This document shows, one piece after another, positions 48,644-60,369 of a DNA stretch of 64,000 nucleotides (position 1 is the first letter of the stretch; every line of letters begins with the position of its first letter). Source of the DNA: Polytrichum commune. Lineage: Eukaryota; Streptophyta; Polytrichopsida; Polytrichales; Polytrichaceae. A model generated the notes under the pieces. It was not told the DNA's origin and searched no databases. It worked only from the letters and a program-made list of their open reading frames with translations. Position numbers and translations under genes: made by a program. The DNA lies in NCBI GenBank assembly GCA_950295325.1, contig OX485804.1, positions 7,936,001-8,000,000 on the forward strand, read 5' to 3'.

Positions 48644-51600
48644 CACACGAAGGATTCACCATCTTCACCACCTACTTTTAGGTGCAGATGCTTCTCACGT
48701 TTATGGAAATCAGTGATTCCCTTGCCACTACCTGTCACACCTACCTTTCCCTTTGGATCATCTGGAGACTTGAAAATGCTCTCTTTCTTGCGTCCTGTAA
48801 AAAATCCCACCTGCAAAAACCAGCAGCATATTTTGCATCATAAGAAAAGAAGCCTAGAAGAACATAATATTTTAGAAAATCATACAAATTGATAGAAAAG
48901 GGACAGACTGAAATAAAATCTGTCTTCCTGCTCAAAGGCAGTTTGGAAAAAAAATTGGTCGGTGTCTACCTTTTTGTTTTTCCCTTTTGCAGTTTGAAAT
49001 TGATGCCAAGCATTTTGGCGCTTGTTCTGTGTCAACTCCATCTGCTCAAGTCTTGCCTTTGACTTGAAAGCATGAATTTTTTTCCTCTTTGCTGCTTTCT
49101 GCAGAAGTCAGCGTTGCAATCAAATCCCGTTTCTTAAAGTTCAATCAAGAAGAACATAATCCTAGTATGAGAAGTGATCTATTTTCTAAATACCTAATTA
49201 TTAAACAATTTGAGGAACAGGACCAATAGATACGTAAGTAGTAGGCTTACCACATCCTCGGAATCATCAGGTTTAATACGCAACTTGGGAGGTAAGTCAC
49301 GAGAAATGGCATCCACATCAGCTGCCTCAGCAATTTTCTGTTTTATAGCCAACCTGGTAACCTCTGCTTCACGTTCTGCATCAAACATAATATCGGCATC
49401 TGCATCAGGATTGATGACCCCACCAGCTGCATCAAGCATTTGGTCGAGAGCGTCGGCATCATTATCTGGAATATTCAATTCTCTTACATTTGAAACATCT
49501 ACCTGCACAACATACATTTTCAAACATTCAGAGCACATCTTTCATATTAGGTTAAATTTTAACAATTGTGAAATCACATGAAATAAAGCAGAGAACAACT
49601 GTCGCACAAGCTTTACCACCAACCTCTTCTTTGTTGCCCCACTCATCATAAATCACAATGTAGCCTGCTGGTGTAATTGCTTCGATTGTGGCCATGTACC
49701 TGCACAAATCAGGATCAAACCACAGACTAAGGGACACCACAATATTATAATTGTTCACTATAAGATACATACTGAACATCAAGAAGTTTTTAGAGGTTCA
49801 GAAAATGATCAAAATGACTACCGTAACACAATAGCAGGTTCATCACCTGACGAACGAATATTTATTTATTTTGAAAAAATAAGGTTCGTTTGCTAAAAAT
49901 AGATTTTTTTGAAATTCGTTATTCTATTTTTAGGGGGAAAATAATTCGTCCTGGAACAGAGTAGATGTACTAGGATGACAACTTAAATTGATTTTTTCAA
50001 CAGAGTGCTTCACCCAACTTTCTGGATTTTCGTTCTTTTCATAATATAATTTTCCATAATTTCGTTCTTCATGGCCTGGAATTTCTGATTTTTTTCGTTT
50101 TTTTTTTTTGGAATTATTTAAGAACGAACCTGCTATGGTGTTACGGTACAAAGACATACTTGAAGATATAAATCAAGTATTAACATTTCTACATATAGTC
50201 TTCAACCTACAAACATGTCAAGACAATTTGCAACACCTACATCTTCAACACCTATGACAGGAAACTGGTGAGAACACAAAAGACGGTGTACATAAATTGG
50301 TATGTTATAATAAAGTGTGACCTTAGTGGTTCTAAACATTTTTGTATGTCTATGCGTATCACTCTGTATGCCTATGACAAATGAGAGAACGAGTAAGGGA
50401 CTTTTTTCTCCATTTCATGGAACATGAAAATAAGATGATGTAGCTAGCCATTTATTGTACTTGTATAGTGCTCAGACTATGCTTAAAATTTGCAATTCCA
50501 CAAAACACCTCGATGGATGAAGAGATGTTTCTCTTGAAAAGAGAGATGGAACACATTTTGGGCTCATGCCCACTGACTGGGCATGATTACCATATATTGA
50601 TCTGTTGTTATTATCATGGCTCCTTTGCAGCCAAAAGAGGTACTTCTTAGGACTAATTTGCAAACCTGTTGTATAATTGAAAGTAGTTCTTAGGTTTACT
50701 TTGACGACCTTCTCTACAGTCACTGCACAATATTGAATTGCTTAGATACATTTCAATATCATTCTGTACTGTTCTGACAGGATAATTTATTTCCAAGTTA
50801 CACCTCAAAAAAACAAGTTCCAGAAGTCCAGAAGTCTACCTATAAATAAGCTCTTAAAATACGATGTAGCCCATAAATAGAGCAAATAAGATGACACCAA
50901 TTCGAACACACGATTAAGAAGAGAAGAAAACAACCATAAAAAAGAGGGTGAATGTAAAATAGGAGGGATCAGATGATTGGAGGCAGTACTCTCCTTAAAA
51001 TAGTTCAGCTTGTTGAGCTCCCAGAAACCCAAGTTGTTTTTCCAGAGCAGCACCAGTAGAGAAAATAACAACTGAAAAGGACAACTTACCATTCTGCATC
51101 CTCGCTCCAAACGGCTTGGACTTTGCTACCAATAGGAAGTCTCCCAGGAATATTTTGTGCCAAAGATTTTTCCTGCAAAGAGATTCCCACACATACATAT
51201 TATGATCTCAACCAAATCCCCAAGATAAAGTCAGGTGTGACTTGGAGCTGCAACAAGCAGAACCCACCTTGAACTCCTGCACAGATTTGACAACACAATG
51301 GACATACTCATATCCTAATTCCTCATAATTCCCGGCAAGCTATTGGCTGGTCTTCATCTTCCTAAATTGATGCTTCCCTGCCCCTTTTCATTTGCCCTCA
51401 ACACTGTACTTGACCAATTCATCACTGACGAAGTCCTACACCAATCATTAAAAAGGGGCTTGTGTTCATAGAAATGAATGTACCTGCTGCCCCTTAATGG
51501 GCACACGAGGAGGCCTTTGCGTGCTAGCCGCCGCAGCTTCCCGCTGTTGTTGCTCCAAAGCTGCAGCATCTGCATCTTCTTTGGCTTGTTGTGCTTCATT

Positions 51601-52437
51601 CAGCAAATCGTAAGTCAATTCTAAAACCTGCACAAAGCCAGATCAACGCGCGAGTCAATTCTCGGGCCAGAGTCACCAATTGCATATTTATAGACCTTCA
51701 GATTTACAAAAATTAGTATGATACAGTTGACATTAAGAGATCCCATTGCTGATGAGAGCTCCACAGGAAGAAGACGGGCCAATACGTCCATCTCAGAAAA
51801 ACTACAAGAGGCGAGTGAGTGAAGAAGGAATAAGCCCGACCACAGGTTGTACACCACCGTTCTTATTTTTTGCGTCAATAGGGCAAACCACCTCACCTTG
51901 CAAAGCACCCCCGAGAAAGTTCCTCTCTCGCATGCAGCGGAGTCGTGCTGCCCTGCTTGAACAACATCATTGATGATCCTTAATACACTTTCAAACCCTA
52001 TCCAGTTCTCTGTGTCTTAATTTGTCAGTGCCTGTCCGTCACCCTACACAACAAGCAGTTTTGACCTAAAACAGAGCACAGAAACCGTTCTGCTCTTTAA
52101 TTGCACCAACTACTACTATCACACACAAGCACAATATCTACAAGATATTTTACACTTACCTCCGTGAGGCCTTTCGCCATCTCTTGAAATTCTGCATTTC
52201 CGGGATCCCCTGCTAACAATTGCTTTACCTGCAACCACAAACCACCAAGTAAAACAGTTAAGCCAAATTCAACACAACAACCGGAAACACCAAGACTAAA
52301 CCCTGGACCACCTCAAACCAAATTCGATAAATAACAACATCGACATCAGGCGTGGCATTGATTGCACTCACTTGTTGCAGTTGCTCCTTATATACCGAAA
52401 GGTTCGCTGTCAACTCTTCGATGTCTTGCAGGCTCAT
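48643..52437 (-). CDS. SPF30: Survival-motor-neuron-related splicing factor 30 (Tudor domain)
   Basis: Eight exons on the minus strand: 52372-52437, 52160-52228, 51484-51627, 51090-51172, 49624-49699, 49251-49502, 48970-49098 and 48643-48810, giving 328 residues. It is the homologue of human SMNDC1/SPF30, a U2 snRNP-associated factor needed for tri-snRNP entry during spliceosome assembly. An N-terminal helical region (MSLQDIEELTANLSVYKEQL, then VKQLLAGDPGNAEFQEMAKG) precedes a Gln/Ala-rich linker. The Tudor domain spans about 105-147, split by the 1.39-kb intron 4: IGSKVQAVWSEDAEW and YMATIEAITPAGYIVIYDEW. An acidic segment (NIPDNDADALDQML), a basic KAAKRKKIHAFKSKARLEQM stretch and the conserved end VGFFTGRKKESIFKSPDD with GVTGSGKGIT follow. 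The gene appears complete. Confidence 0.92.
49821..50147. mobile_element. Stowaway-like MITE in SPF30 intron 4
   Basis: Inverted ends CCGTAACACAATAGCAGGTT and the inverse of CCGTAACACCATAGCAGGTT (one mismatch) enclose 327 bp rich in TTCGTTC and poly-T. TA is present at both borders (49819-49820 and 50148-50149), consistent with Tc1/mariner-type insertion. Confidence 0.75.
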
Positions 52438-54560
52438 CTTCCCTGATTATGGCGACCAAACCCCAGCACAGCCTCCAAACCCTAAAGGAGCTCTCCGATG
52501 CTGTTTCCTGACGCTTCTTCCACGGCTGCAAAGCTCTCGTTAACGCCGTGATTCTTTTAGGAGAAGTAGAAGCGCATCAGCATGGTCGTGATGAAGAAAA
52601 TAGGAAAGAAACGATGGCGTGGCAAATCATTTGCGTGGCGACCCTCCTTCTTGCAATAGAGAGCGCTACGGTAAGTGTGCGATCTGGGCTCCGACTCTAT
52701 GGGAAAGAGGGGCCAAGAAAGCTATACAACTTAAGAGTCGCACTTTGAAGCTATCTATGGAATTCCTTAATGCATCATTCCTAAGGTATTAACATGGGCT
52801 TAAGGTTGAGGCACCTATAACCGATCAAATAACTTACTCCATGAGTAGTTTGCATCTGTTTAGGAGGAGTAATCTATAGTTGGGGATTAGGGTTCTTGTG
52901 AAGAGAAACAAATTCTTCCAAGGAGAATGCAACTTTCATTTTTTTTTATTTTACTTCATGAATATGATATGTGCTACAAATTTTGAAGCGGTAAAGTTTA
53001 ATGAAACACAATCAATATGTAGGTTAACCCATATCCACTCAATTAAGTGCTAATCTTTGGCTATAACAATTCTTAAAACTCTTTTGAGGGTAATCAATCA
53101 CAAGCCAACACCACATAAACCTTAACTTCATCCGTTAAGAATATACATCTCATCCATGTCGGCATTACGAGTACCATGGTGAGTGGTTAAATGAACGTGG
53201 TCGACTATGCATGCCTCGACCTTAAATGGTTAGGTTTTCACACCAGCCCACTTCTCCTAGGATAGAAACACACAATTTAGTACAAGATTGTTAGCAAATC
53301 CAAATTGAGGCCGTAGCCAATTTCCTCATCATTTTTGTAGCTCATATGAACATCTTATTCATTATCAAAGTGAAGATTCCCGTGCTCATTAATTGACTGT
53401 ATAAGTTTTCCTAAATATGTTGATTATTGAGGATAGAAGAATTATCATATTTGAGGATGCAATCCAATCTTTTATACACGTGTCTTTTTAGTGTTCATTC
53501 TTGGAGCCACACCCAAACCACATACCACTCAAATGTAGCATGTGTCACACTAAGAAAAGTAACAAAAAAAAGGTTGTTTGTTTTAAGGTATATGGCCCTA
53601 TACCAGTGGTAAGGAAGAGGGTGTTAATCCCATCCTCCAACATCCATAGATCTATGCATGAATACAACTCTCAATGAAATTAATGTTGGTATGAATAATG
53701 AATAGTGTCGGTATGTTCAATGAACACTATTGGGATGAACAATGATTCATGTGAATAGTGTTGTAAATATAACCCCACCCGAATTTCCAAGCAATAACTT
53801 GAATGTATGAATAATAAATGGATATTCTTACTTTGTTAAGGGGCCTACAAAATATAATTGACATATTCCAAAGTCATGGAACTGACCCACTTAATTGAAT
53901 TGTTTTATGTTGCAAGCATAAGACAAACAAACAATTGTAATCTCATAACATTGTTAAGCAATGTCAAAGTTGATTCTTTTTAGTCAGCAAAGTAAGCAAT
54001 TTGATTCTACCCCTTTGGTAGAACATTACATAAAATTTACGTTAGGTTTGATAAAGTTTAGTGAGTGTTCACTACACCCAGTGACATTGCAAACACACAA
54101 AAATTTGAGGTTGAAGATCCTCCTTTGCAATGTTGGTGCATTAATTTCAAGTTTGACATTATTTATTCTAGCTATGCGGAGGTTTTTTGCTACACATTGG
54201 TCCCTCTGAGCTAAAATGATTTAAGGAACTATAAAAAAATACAATGGTGGATGGCCTAAAAACTTAATGCCAATTGAGGTTGGTAGCCCAATGGTTGATG
54301 CAAGAGGGAGGGAGGGGGGGGGGGAGGCAGGGGTTGGGCACCACTTGGTGCCATTATGACCTTTCACATAGCCGGAGAATCTGATGATGGTGGGGATACC
54401 GGAGCCCATCCCCGCCCCCAACCTCAGAGTTAGCCAACAATTATTCCCATGCCTGACCAATATAACCATTATTGGGCTCTAGACCCGCCCCCCCTAACCT
54501 ATCACCACATACCCCATCCTGCCCATCGCCAATTGGCCCATTTATAGTTTTTTCCTAAGG
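52438..54560. other. SPF30 5' flank and interval without a recognisable gene
   Basis: The first 100-150 bp beyond the SPF30 start presumably hold its leader and promoter. The rest has only short unsupported frames and a poly-G run at 54310-54325. Confidence 0.4.
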
Positions 54561-54569
54561 TTGTTGACC

Positions 54570-55100
54570 TCCTACTTTTGGTCTTTGTCACTCTCACTCT
54601 CACAATCTTGAGTTCCTCCTCTCCATTTTCCTATGTTCATTGTCATCCTCTTGGTTGTTGTGCTCTTCAAGTTTGTTGTCCTCCTCATCTTTAGTTGATT
54701 GCCTTCTTCCTCACCGTTTGGGTCGTCATCTTTCAATTGATCGCCACCTTTGCCTTCATGTCGATTGCCTTTGTGTTGGTGCATGATCATTTTCCTATTC
54801 ATTGCATTTGTGGTGGAGTAGATATTTGCTCCCTTGTCTTGATCCTAATCGCCTTCTTCCTTGTCAGACAAGTTCTCATCTTCTTGTTCATCGCCTTCAA
54901 CATCATGTTGATTGCCACCAAGTTGGTGTTGATCGTCTTCCTCCTTGTCATTGTGTTGGTGTTGGTGTAAATCGCCGCTCATTGTCTTCTTCTTGATCGC
55001 CTTCCTCCTTGCTAGGCATGTTGTTATTTTCCTATTGATTGCCGCCTTTGATTTTTTGTTGATAGCCTTTGTGTTAATGTAGATATTGTAGTTTCTAAAG
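54570..55100. repeat. Degenerate minisatellite coding-like on both strands
   Basis: Recurring TCGCCTTCxTCCTTGTC, GTTGATCG and TTGGTGTTGGTG motifs yield hydrophobic frames on the plus strand and Lys/Glu/Asp/His-rich frames on the minus strand. Such composition is produced by the repeat and is not evidence of a gene. Confidence 0.5.
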
Positions 55101-55536
55101 ACCACATCTTTATTACCATGAAAGAGTAATCACCTTCTCTGTTCCACCGAACTTATACATCTGATCTCCATCTAGCACCGACTTCCTATTGGTGCACTAA
55201 GAGATCCCTATAGCCAATCACATTGATGATGACATGGACTACGTCTTATCTGGATAAGTGAGGAGCAAGAGGAAAGGGAGTGAAGGAAAGCGAAGAGTGT
55301 ATCGGAACTTTCAACACCTCCTCTCGCTCAAGCCTTCTTCATCCCGATGTCTCGCACTCGTCAATCTGCTCAATGTCTTAATTCACTTCAACAACACATT
55401 GTGAATATGACTACGGTAAGTGGTACAGACTACTCATAGTACTTCATCGTAAGTTTCTACAGATTCAATACATGAAACTAACTTCAGGCATGTGTGATAA
55501 CAATGGGAAGCATTCCTCATAGGAATCTGGTTCCTA

Positions 55537-55971
55537 GTGGGATCACTTCGGCGTGTATGTGATTACATAAGTGGAGGCGTTGATGCATGGCTGAAGGAGT
55601 CCTTTGGCGATGAGTTGAAGTTGTCAGGAAAGGAACCTGAAGCTTTCGAGGATGCAATAGAAGGATCTCCGAGGGAGTTTGAATCTGAGGGTGTAGCAAG
55701 CACCTATCCTCAACCTGAGCATGAATCTTGTCCTACAGATTCTATCACCTCACATAGGTCAAGTGCAGGAAAGTACTATGCAGTTAGACAAGGGTATTGT
55801 CCAGGAGTGTATCTAAGCTGGACAGAATGTAAAGTTCAAGTCGACGGATTCAGTGGAGCTGAACACAAGAGTTTTAAATCTTACCAAGAGGCTGAGCATT
55901 ATGTATTTGTTGCTGCATGTAAGGTTGATCCTAGAACTTCATATTCTAGTACTAGAGGTAGATTGCCCTAA
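55537..55971 (+). CDS. RNase H hybrid-binding-domain ORF, partial gene
   Basis: The open frame ends in a recognisable RNase HI N-terminal hybrid-binding domain (caulimovirus viroplasmin-like, Cauli_VI fold): GKYYAVRQGYCPGVYLSWTE, then CKVQVDGFSGAEHKSFKSYQ and EAEHYV. These carry the conserved YAVxxGxxPGxYxxWxEC and GFxGAxxKxF pattern. The part before it (about 70 residues) is acidic and unremarkable. The frame starts without a Met, so an upstream exon (for example one ending ACTACG|GTAAGT near 55415) is likely. The C-terminal RNase H catalytic domain is absent: the frame runs straight into the antisense copia fragment and stops within 10 codons. It may be a plant RNase H1-like gene cut by that insertion, or a small retroelement-derived protein. 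Confidence 0.5.
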   Translation: MGSLRRVCDYISGGVDAWLKESFGDELKLSGKEPEAFEDAIEGSPREFESEGVASTYPQPEHESCPTDSITSHRSSAGKYYAVRQGYCPGVYLSWTECKVQVDGFSGAEHKSFKSYQEAEHYVFVAACKVDPRTSYSSTRGRLP

Positions 55972-58900
55972 GGGCAGTTTCAGTAGTCCGGCCTCCTCTC
56001 TAAGGCAGGCGTGCCTGTATGCCGTGAGAGGCTTTGTAAAAATATATGCCTGTTGAATGGATGTGGGCACATAGCTCACTTCAATCTGTCCTTCTGCAGA
56101 TTTTTCACGCACAAAGTGGTAGTAGGTTTCGATGTGTTTAGTCTTCTCATGAAGAACAGGGTTGTGAACTAGCCTAATGCTTGATTGGTTGTCGCAAAAC
56201 AGAGGAGTAGGATCACCCCCGATGATTCTCAGTTCAGAGAGCAATCTTCTCAAGTAAACTATATCTCTTGTGGCTTCACACAAGACTCGGTACTCTGCCT
56301 CGGTTGTTGATAAGGCAACATTAGGATGTCTTTTGCTTCGCCAGTCAATTGCAGCTTCCCCCAATTTATGAATTATACCTGAAGTTGATCTTCTTGTGTC
56401 TTTGCATCCCCCGTAGTCTGAGTCTGCAAAGCTGACTAAGGGCTGATCGTCACCAAACGGGTAGAACAAGGCTGAGTCGAGAGTGCCTTTCAGATACCGC
56501 AGGATGTTTTTGAGGACGGTCATGTGGGCTTCCTGTGGAGCAGTGGCGAATTAACTCATACAACTCACCGCAAAGCAAATATCAAAGCGAGTGTTGCATG
56601 CGTAGATTAGAGATCCATAAATATATTTGAAGGGATGAGCATTAGCAGGTTTAGAATTCATATATGCTTTCAGATTAACACATGTACTCATTGGGACTTT
56701 GAGTGGATTGCAGTTCTCCATTCCATACCTTTGGAGAAGGTCCATGATGTATCTCCTTTGATGAATCCATATCCCATCATGATCATAGACTAGTTCTGCT
56801 CCAAGAAAGATGCTAGGTTTTCCCACTCTAGTCATTTCAAACTCTTGGGCTAAGCATTCTTCTACCTTGTCCATCTCTTCATGATTATCCCCCGCCAAGA
56901 TGAGATCATCAACATAGAGAAGAAGCACTGTGTATTTGCCATTGATGATTGAGTAGTACAAGTTGGGATCAGCAGTGCTCTTAACAAGACCTAATTTTCC
57001 AACTAGGAATGTATCAATTCTCGAATTCCAAGCTCTAGGAGCCTGCTTCAGTCCGTAGAGAGCTCGCATGAGTCTGACCACCTTCCCTTTCATTACTGGC
57101 TCCCAAAAACCTTCTGGTATCTCCATATAGACCTCCTCTTCTAAAATTCTATTAAGGAATGTTGTCTTCACATCCATCTGTTTCAATTTCCATCGTTTCC
57201 GTGTTGATATTGCAAAGGTTGTCTGGATTGTACTCCACCTAACTACTAGGGCAAACGTCTCGTAGAAGTCTTCACCAGGTATCTACTCGTAACCTTTTGC
57301 CACCAGTCTAGCTTTCAGTTTCCTAACTTCTCCTAAGAAATCCTTTTTTTTCCTTAAATATCCATTTGGCAGTGATGGCGTTTTTTCCAGCAGGAAGATC
57401 AACTACTTCCCATGTTTGGTTTCTCTTGATTGAATCAATTTCTGATGCAATGGCCTTTTGCCATCCTTTCGACTGCATTGCTTCATCATAAGTTTGAGGT
57501 TCCCTATCAAGTTCCATTTCTGAAGACAAAACCATGTAGTCATGAAGTCGTGACGATGGTTGACGTTCCCTGTTTGGATATCTTCGGTGATGTCCTTTGT
57601 TTATATTTCGAAAAACTCTAAGTTCATCATCTGCTCGTTGGTCTAATTCCTCTGGTGCAACCTCCCTTTGTCTCCTCTTGTTTGCTCTAATCGGAATGTG
57701 AGCTTCATCTGGGATTCCATTCTCTGGTCTTAATTCTTCCTCTGCAACTGGAGGTAACTCGATTGTATTTGGATGTTCATTTTGATGATCTGAATTAACA
57801 TCAATGAGTTGCTCCTCAAGTATGTGTGCTACTTCCCTCTCTTTTCGGTGATGATTGGTCCTCTCACTGCGACAATTTCTTCTTCTACAGGTAAGGGTTT
57901 CTTGAGGTGATTAAACCCTATTTTAGACTCATCAAAAACTACATCCCTGCTAAGTTGAATTTTTCTTTCACTAGGTATGTATATTCTATATATTTTGCTT
58001 GCATCATCATATCCCATAAATACTCCCATTGTTGTTTTGCTACTCAATTTCTGCCTTTTCTCTTGAGGTACATGAACAAAGCAGATGCATCCAAAAATCT
58101 TGAGGTGACTTACATCAGGGATTTTCTTGGTGTATAGTTGTTCCGGAGTCTTCCCATGGTTGGCTCTTGTTGGTCCTCTGTCGATGAGATAGTTGGCAGT
58201 ATTCACCACCTCCGTCCACATGAAGGCTGGAAGGTTACATTCTGCCGCCATACTTCGTGATTTTTCAATGAGAGTTCGATTTCTCCTTTCTGCGACTCCA
58301 TTTTGCTGAGGCGTTCGGGCTTGAGTCAATTGTCTCCGTATTCCATTCCTTTCGCAATATGTGATGAAGCTTGTGGACAGGAATTCTCCTCCCCTATCTG
58401 TCCTCAACTTCTTGATTTGTCTTCCAGTCTCTTTTTCTACCATTTCTCTAAAGACTCTAAATTTCTCATAGGCCTCACCCTTAGATTTCAGGAAGTATGT
58501 CCAGCTTTTTTGAGAGTAGTCATCTGTAAAGACACATATGTACCTTGATCCATTCAGAGATTGTACTGGAAAGGGACCTACAAGATATGAGTGTACTAAT
58601 TCTAGGGGTACTTTGGCTCTGCTCTCACTTTTCCGTGGAAATGGAGCTCTGTGTTGCCTACCAGCAAGACACTCTGCACATATTTCTTTTAGCGACTCAA
58701 GATTTGGTAAACCCTTAACTCTTTCCTTTTTCGCCAGATGGCTCAATCCTTTGTAATGCAAATGGCCGTATCTCTTGTGCCATAATTTTATTTCTTTTGT
58801 AGTGACAACACTATTTGCTTCATCCGTTGGTGTCTCAACAGAATTTGCTTCTAATGGATTTGGTTTTCTTGAGCTAACTCCTAGCTGGTACAGACCATTT

Positions 58901-59235
58901 CCTTTATGTCTCACTCCTTGTGCTACAATGTGTTTGTTTCGAACATTATCCAGGACTAGGCATTTCCTGTTGGTAAACACGATTACATGACCTTTGTCTG
59001 CTAACGAACCCACAGAAACTAGATTGTGTTTCAGAGAAGGCACATACATAACGTTGGTCATCTTTATTTCTCCGCAATCTGATTTGACATTTACATCACC
59101 ACTACCACCTACTGCATGACGTTCTCCGTCTGCAGTTGTTACAGTTTTTCTTCCTATAGGTGAAGTCACTGAATCAAGATGATTCCTCTCACCCGTGACA
59201 TGACAAGATGCTCCCACAACAAGAAAACCAGCCCA
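55939..59235 (-). pseudogene. Truncated Ty1/copia polyprotein
   Basis: Minus-strand frames in order encode a protease remnant and GAG-pre-integrase zinc region (LWHKRYGHLHYKG, CAECLAGRQH), an integrase core with TDDYSQKSWTYF and LRTDRGGEFLS (57829-59217), a reverse transcriptase in two frames (WQKAIASEIDSIKRNQTWEV at 57323-57535; MDVKTTFLN, LYGLKQAPRAWN and LLYVDDLILAG at 56551-57186) and RNase H (FADSDYGGCKDTRRSTSG, ALSTTEAEYRVL at 55939-56523). The order PR-IN-RT-RH is copia. The protease motif reads LVVGASCHVTG, lacking the catalytic Asp-Ser-Gly. At least three frame or stop breaks occur; gag, both LTRs and a polypurine tract were not found. The 5' limit coincides with the start of the TGACT-motif cluster. 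Confidence 0.88.
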
Positions 59236-60240
59236 ATGTGACTAGGTTTTATGACTGCAATAGAGCATAAACCGAAATGTGACTAGCACTGTTTGTAGTC
59301 ATTTCGACTTAGTCGCTTCGGACAATCTGACTGGAGGTCATATCGGACACTTCTTGTTCCCGATGTTGCGTTCCCACAGTGCTTTGGGACCTCAAAACGG
59401 GACCTGCAATGAGACTTGGCTCCATTTGACTCTATATAGTCATACCTCTATGACTATATGTAGTCCTCTATATGCAAATAGTGAACGTCTGGCATGACTA
59501 TGCTTAGTGAGGTATGAGTCAATACATGACTAGTTCTATCACTACGCATAGTAGTGACATGGTGACTGTGTGTAGTCACACATTGAGTTGGGAGCATACG
59601 ACTCTTTGGAGTCACCTCTATTTGACATCCCATAGTCACAAATCAGGAGATAGCTTCTAAGTGATATGACGAATTAAAGTGAGGTATCAGTCAATACATG
59701 GATGGTTTTATCACTACGATTAGTAATGAGATGATGACTGAAATGAGTCATACATTGAGTTGGTGTGTTAGGACTCTTTGAAATCACATCTATTGTACTA
59801 CCCATAGTCACGAATATTGAGATATCTTAGTAATGCTATGACTAATTGTAGTTTCATATTAGTCTCCACTGGTGAAATCATGAGATGGGCATGACTACTT
59901 ATAGTGAGAATTTAGAGAATATAGCAATGGTTTGAACACTATGTATAGTGATCTGATTGTGACTGTGTTGCATCATACACACACGTGAGATAACACGGTA
60001 TGAAGTCAATATGCTTCACTACACACAGTCACACATACCAACTGATGACTGCATGGAGTCCTTCTATATTCGTTCCTTTCACTACTGGGAGTCAAATTCA
60101 ATATTAAATCGGGAGCATTTGAATAGGGATTGACTGTTCGTAGTCCAGAGCAAACGTATGAAATGCAGTCGATTATGCCATTCTTATGGTGTGTAGTCAT
60201 ATATTTTAGTTTCAGATTAGGGTGATAGTGAGATGTGTTG
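59236..60240. repeat. Dense cluster of TGACT-N6-AGTCA palindromes
   Basis: At least fifteen gapped palindromes with 5-bp arms and an invariant 6-bp spacer occur, perfect or with one or two arm changes. Examples are at 59427, 59451, 59495, 59563, 59599, 59735, 59892, 60017, 60046, 60079 and 60131. Spacer sequences all differ. Part of the cluster (about 59500-59660 and 59690-59840) is also a degenerate direct duplication. It flanks the 3' end of the Transposase_24 gene. Confidence 0.8.
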
Positions 60241-60369
60241 ACTATTATAGGCCATCCGTGCGGTTGTGAGCACTGCGTCAGGTCATGCAAATGTTTTTCA
60301 CACATTTCATTGAACAAGAACATTAAGAGTTCTGAAACAGGATGCTGGTGGCATTCTAACTCAATCAGT

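Noticed and set aside
54572-55105. Charged minus-strand and hydrophobic plus-strand frames as genes
   Set aside because: Both follow from a degenerate minisatellite, and neither has a domain or splice support.
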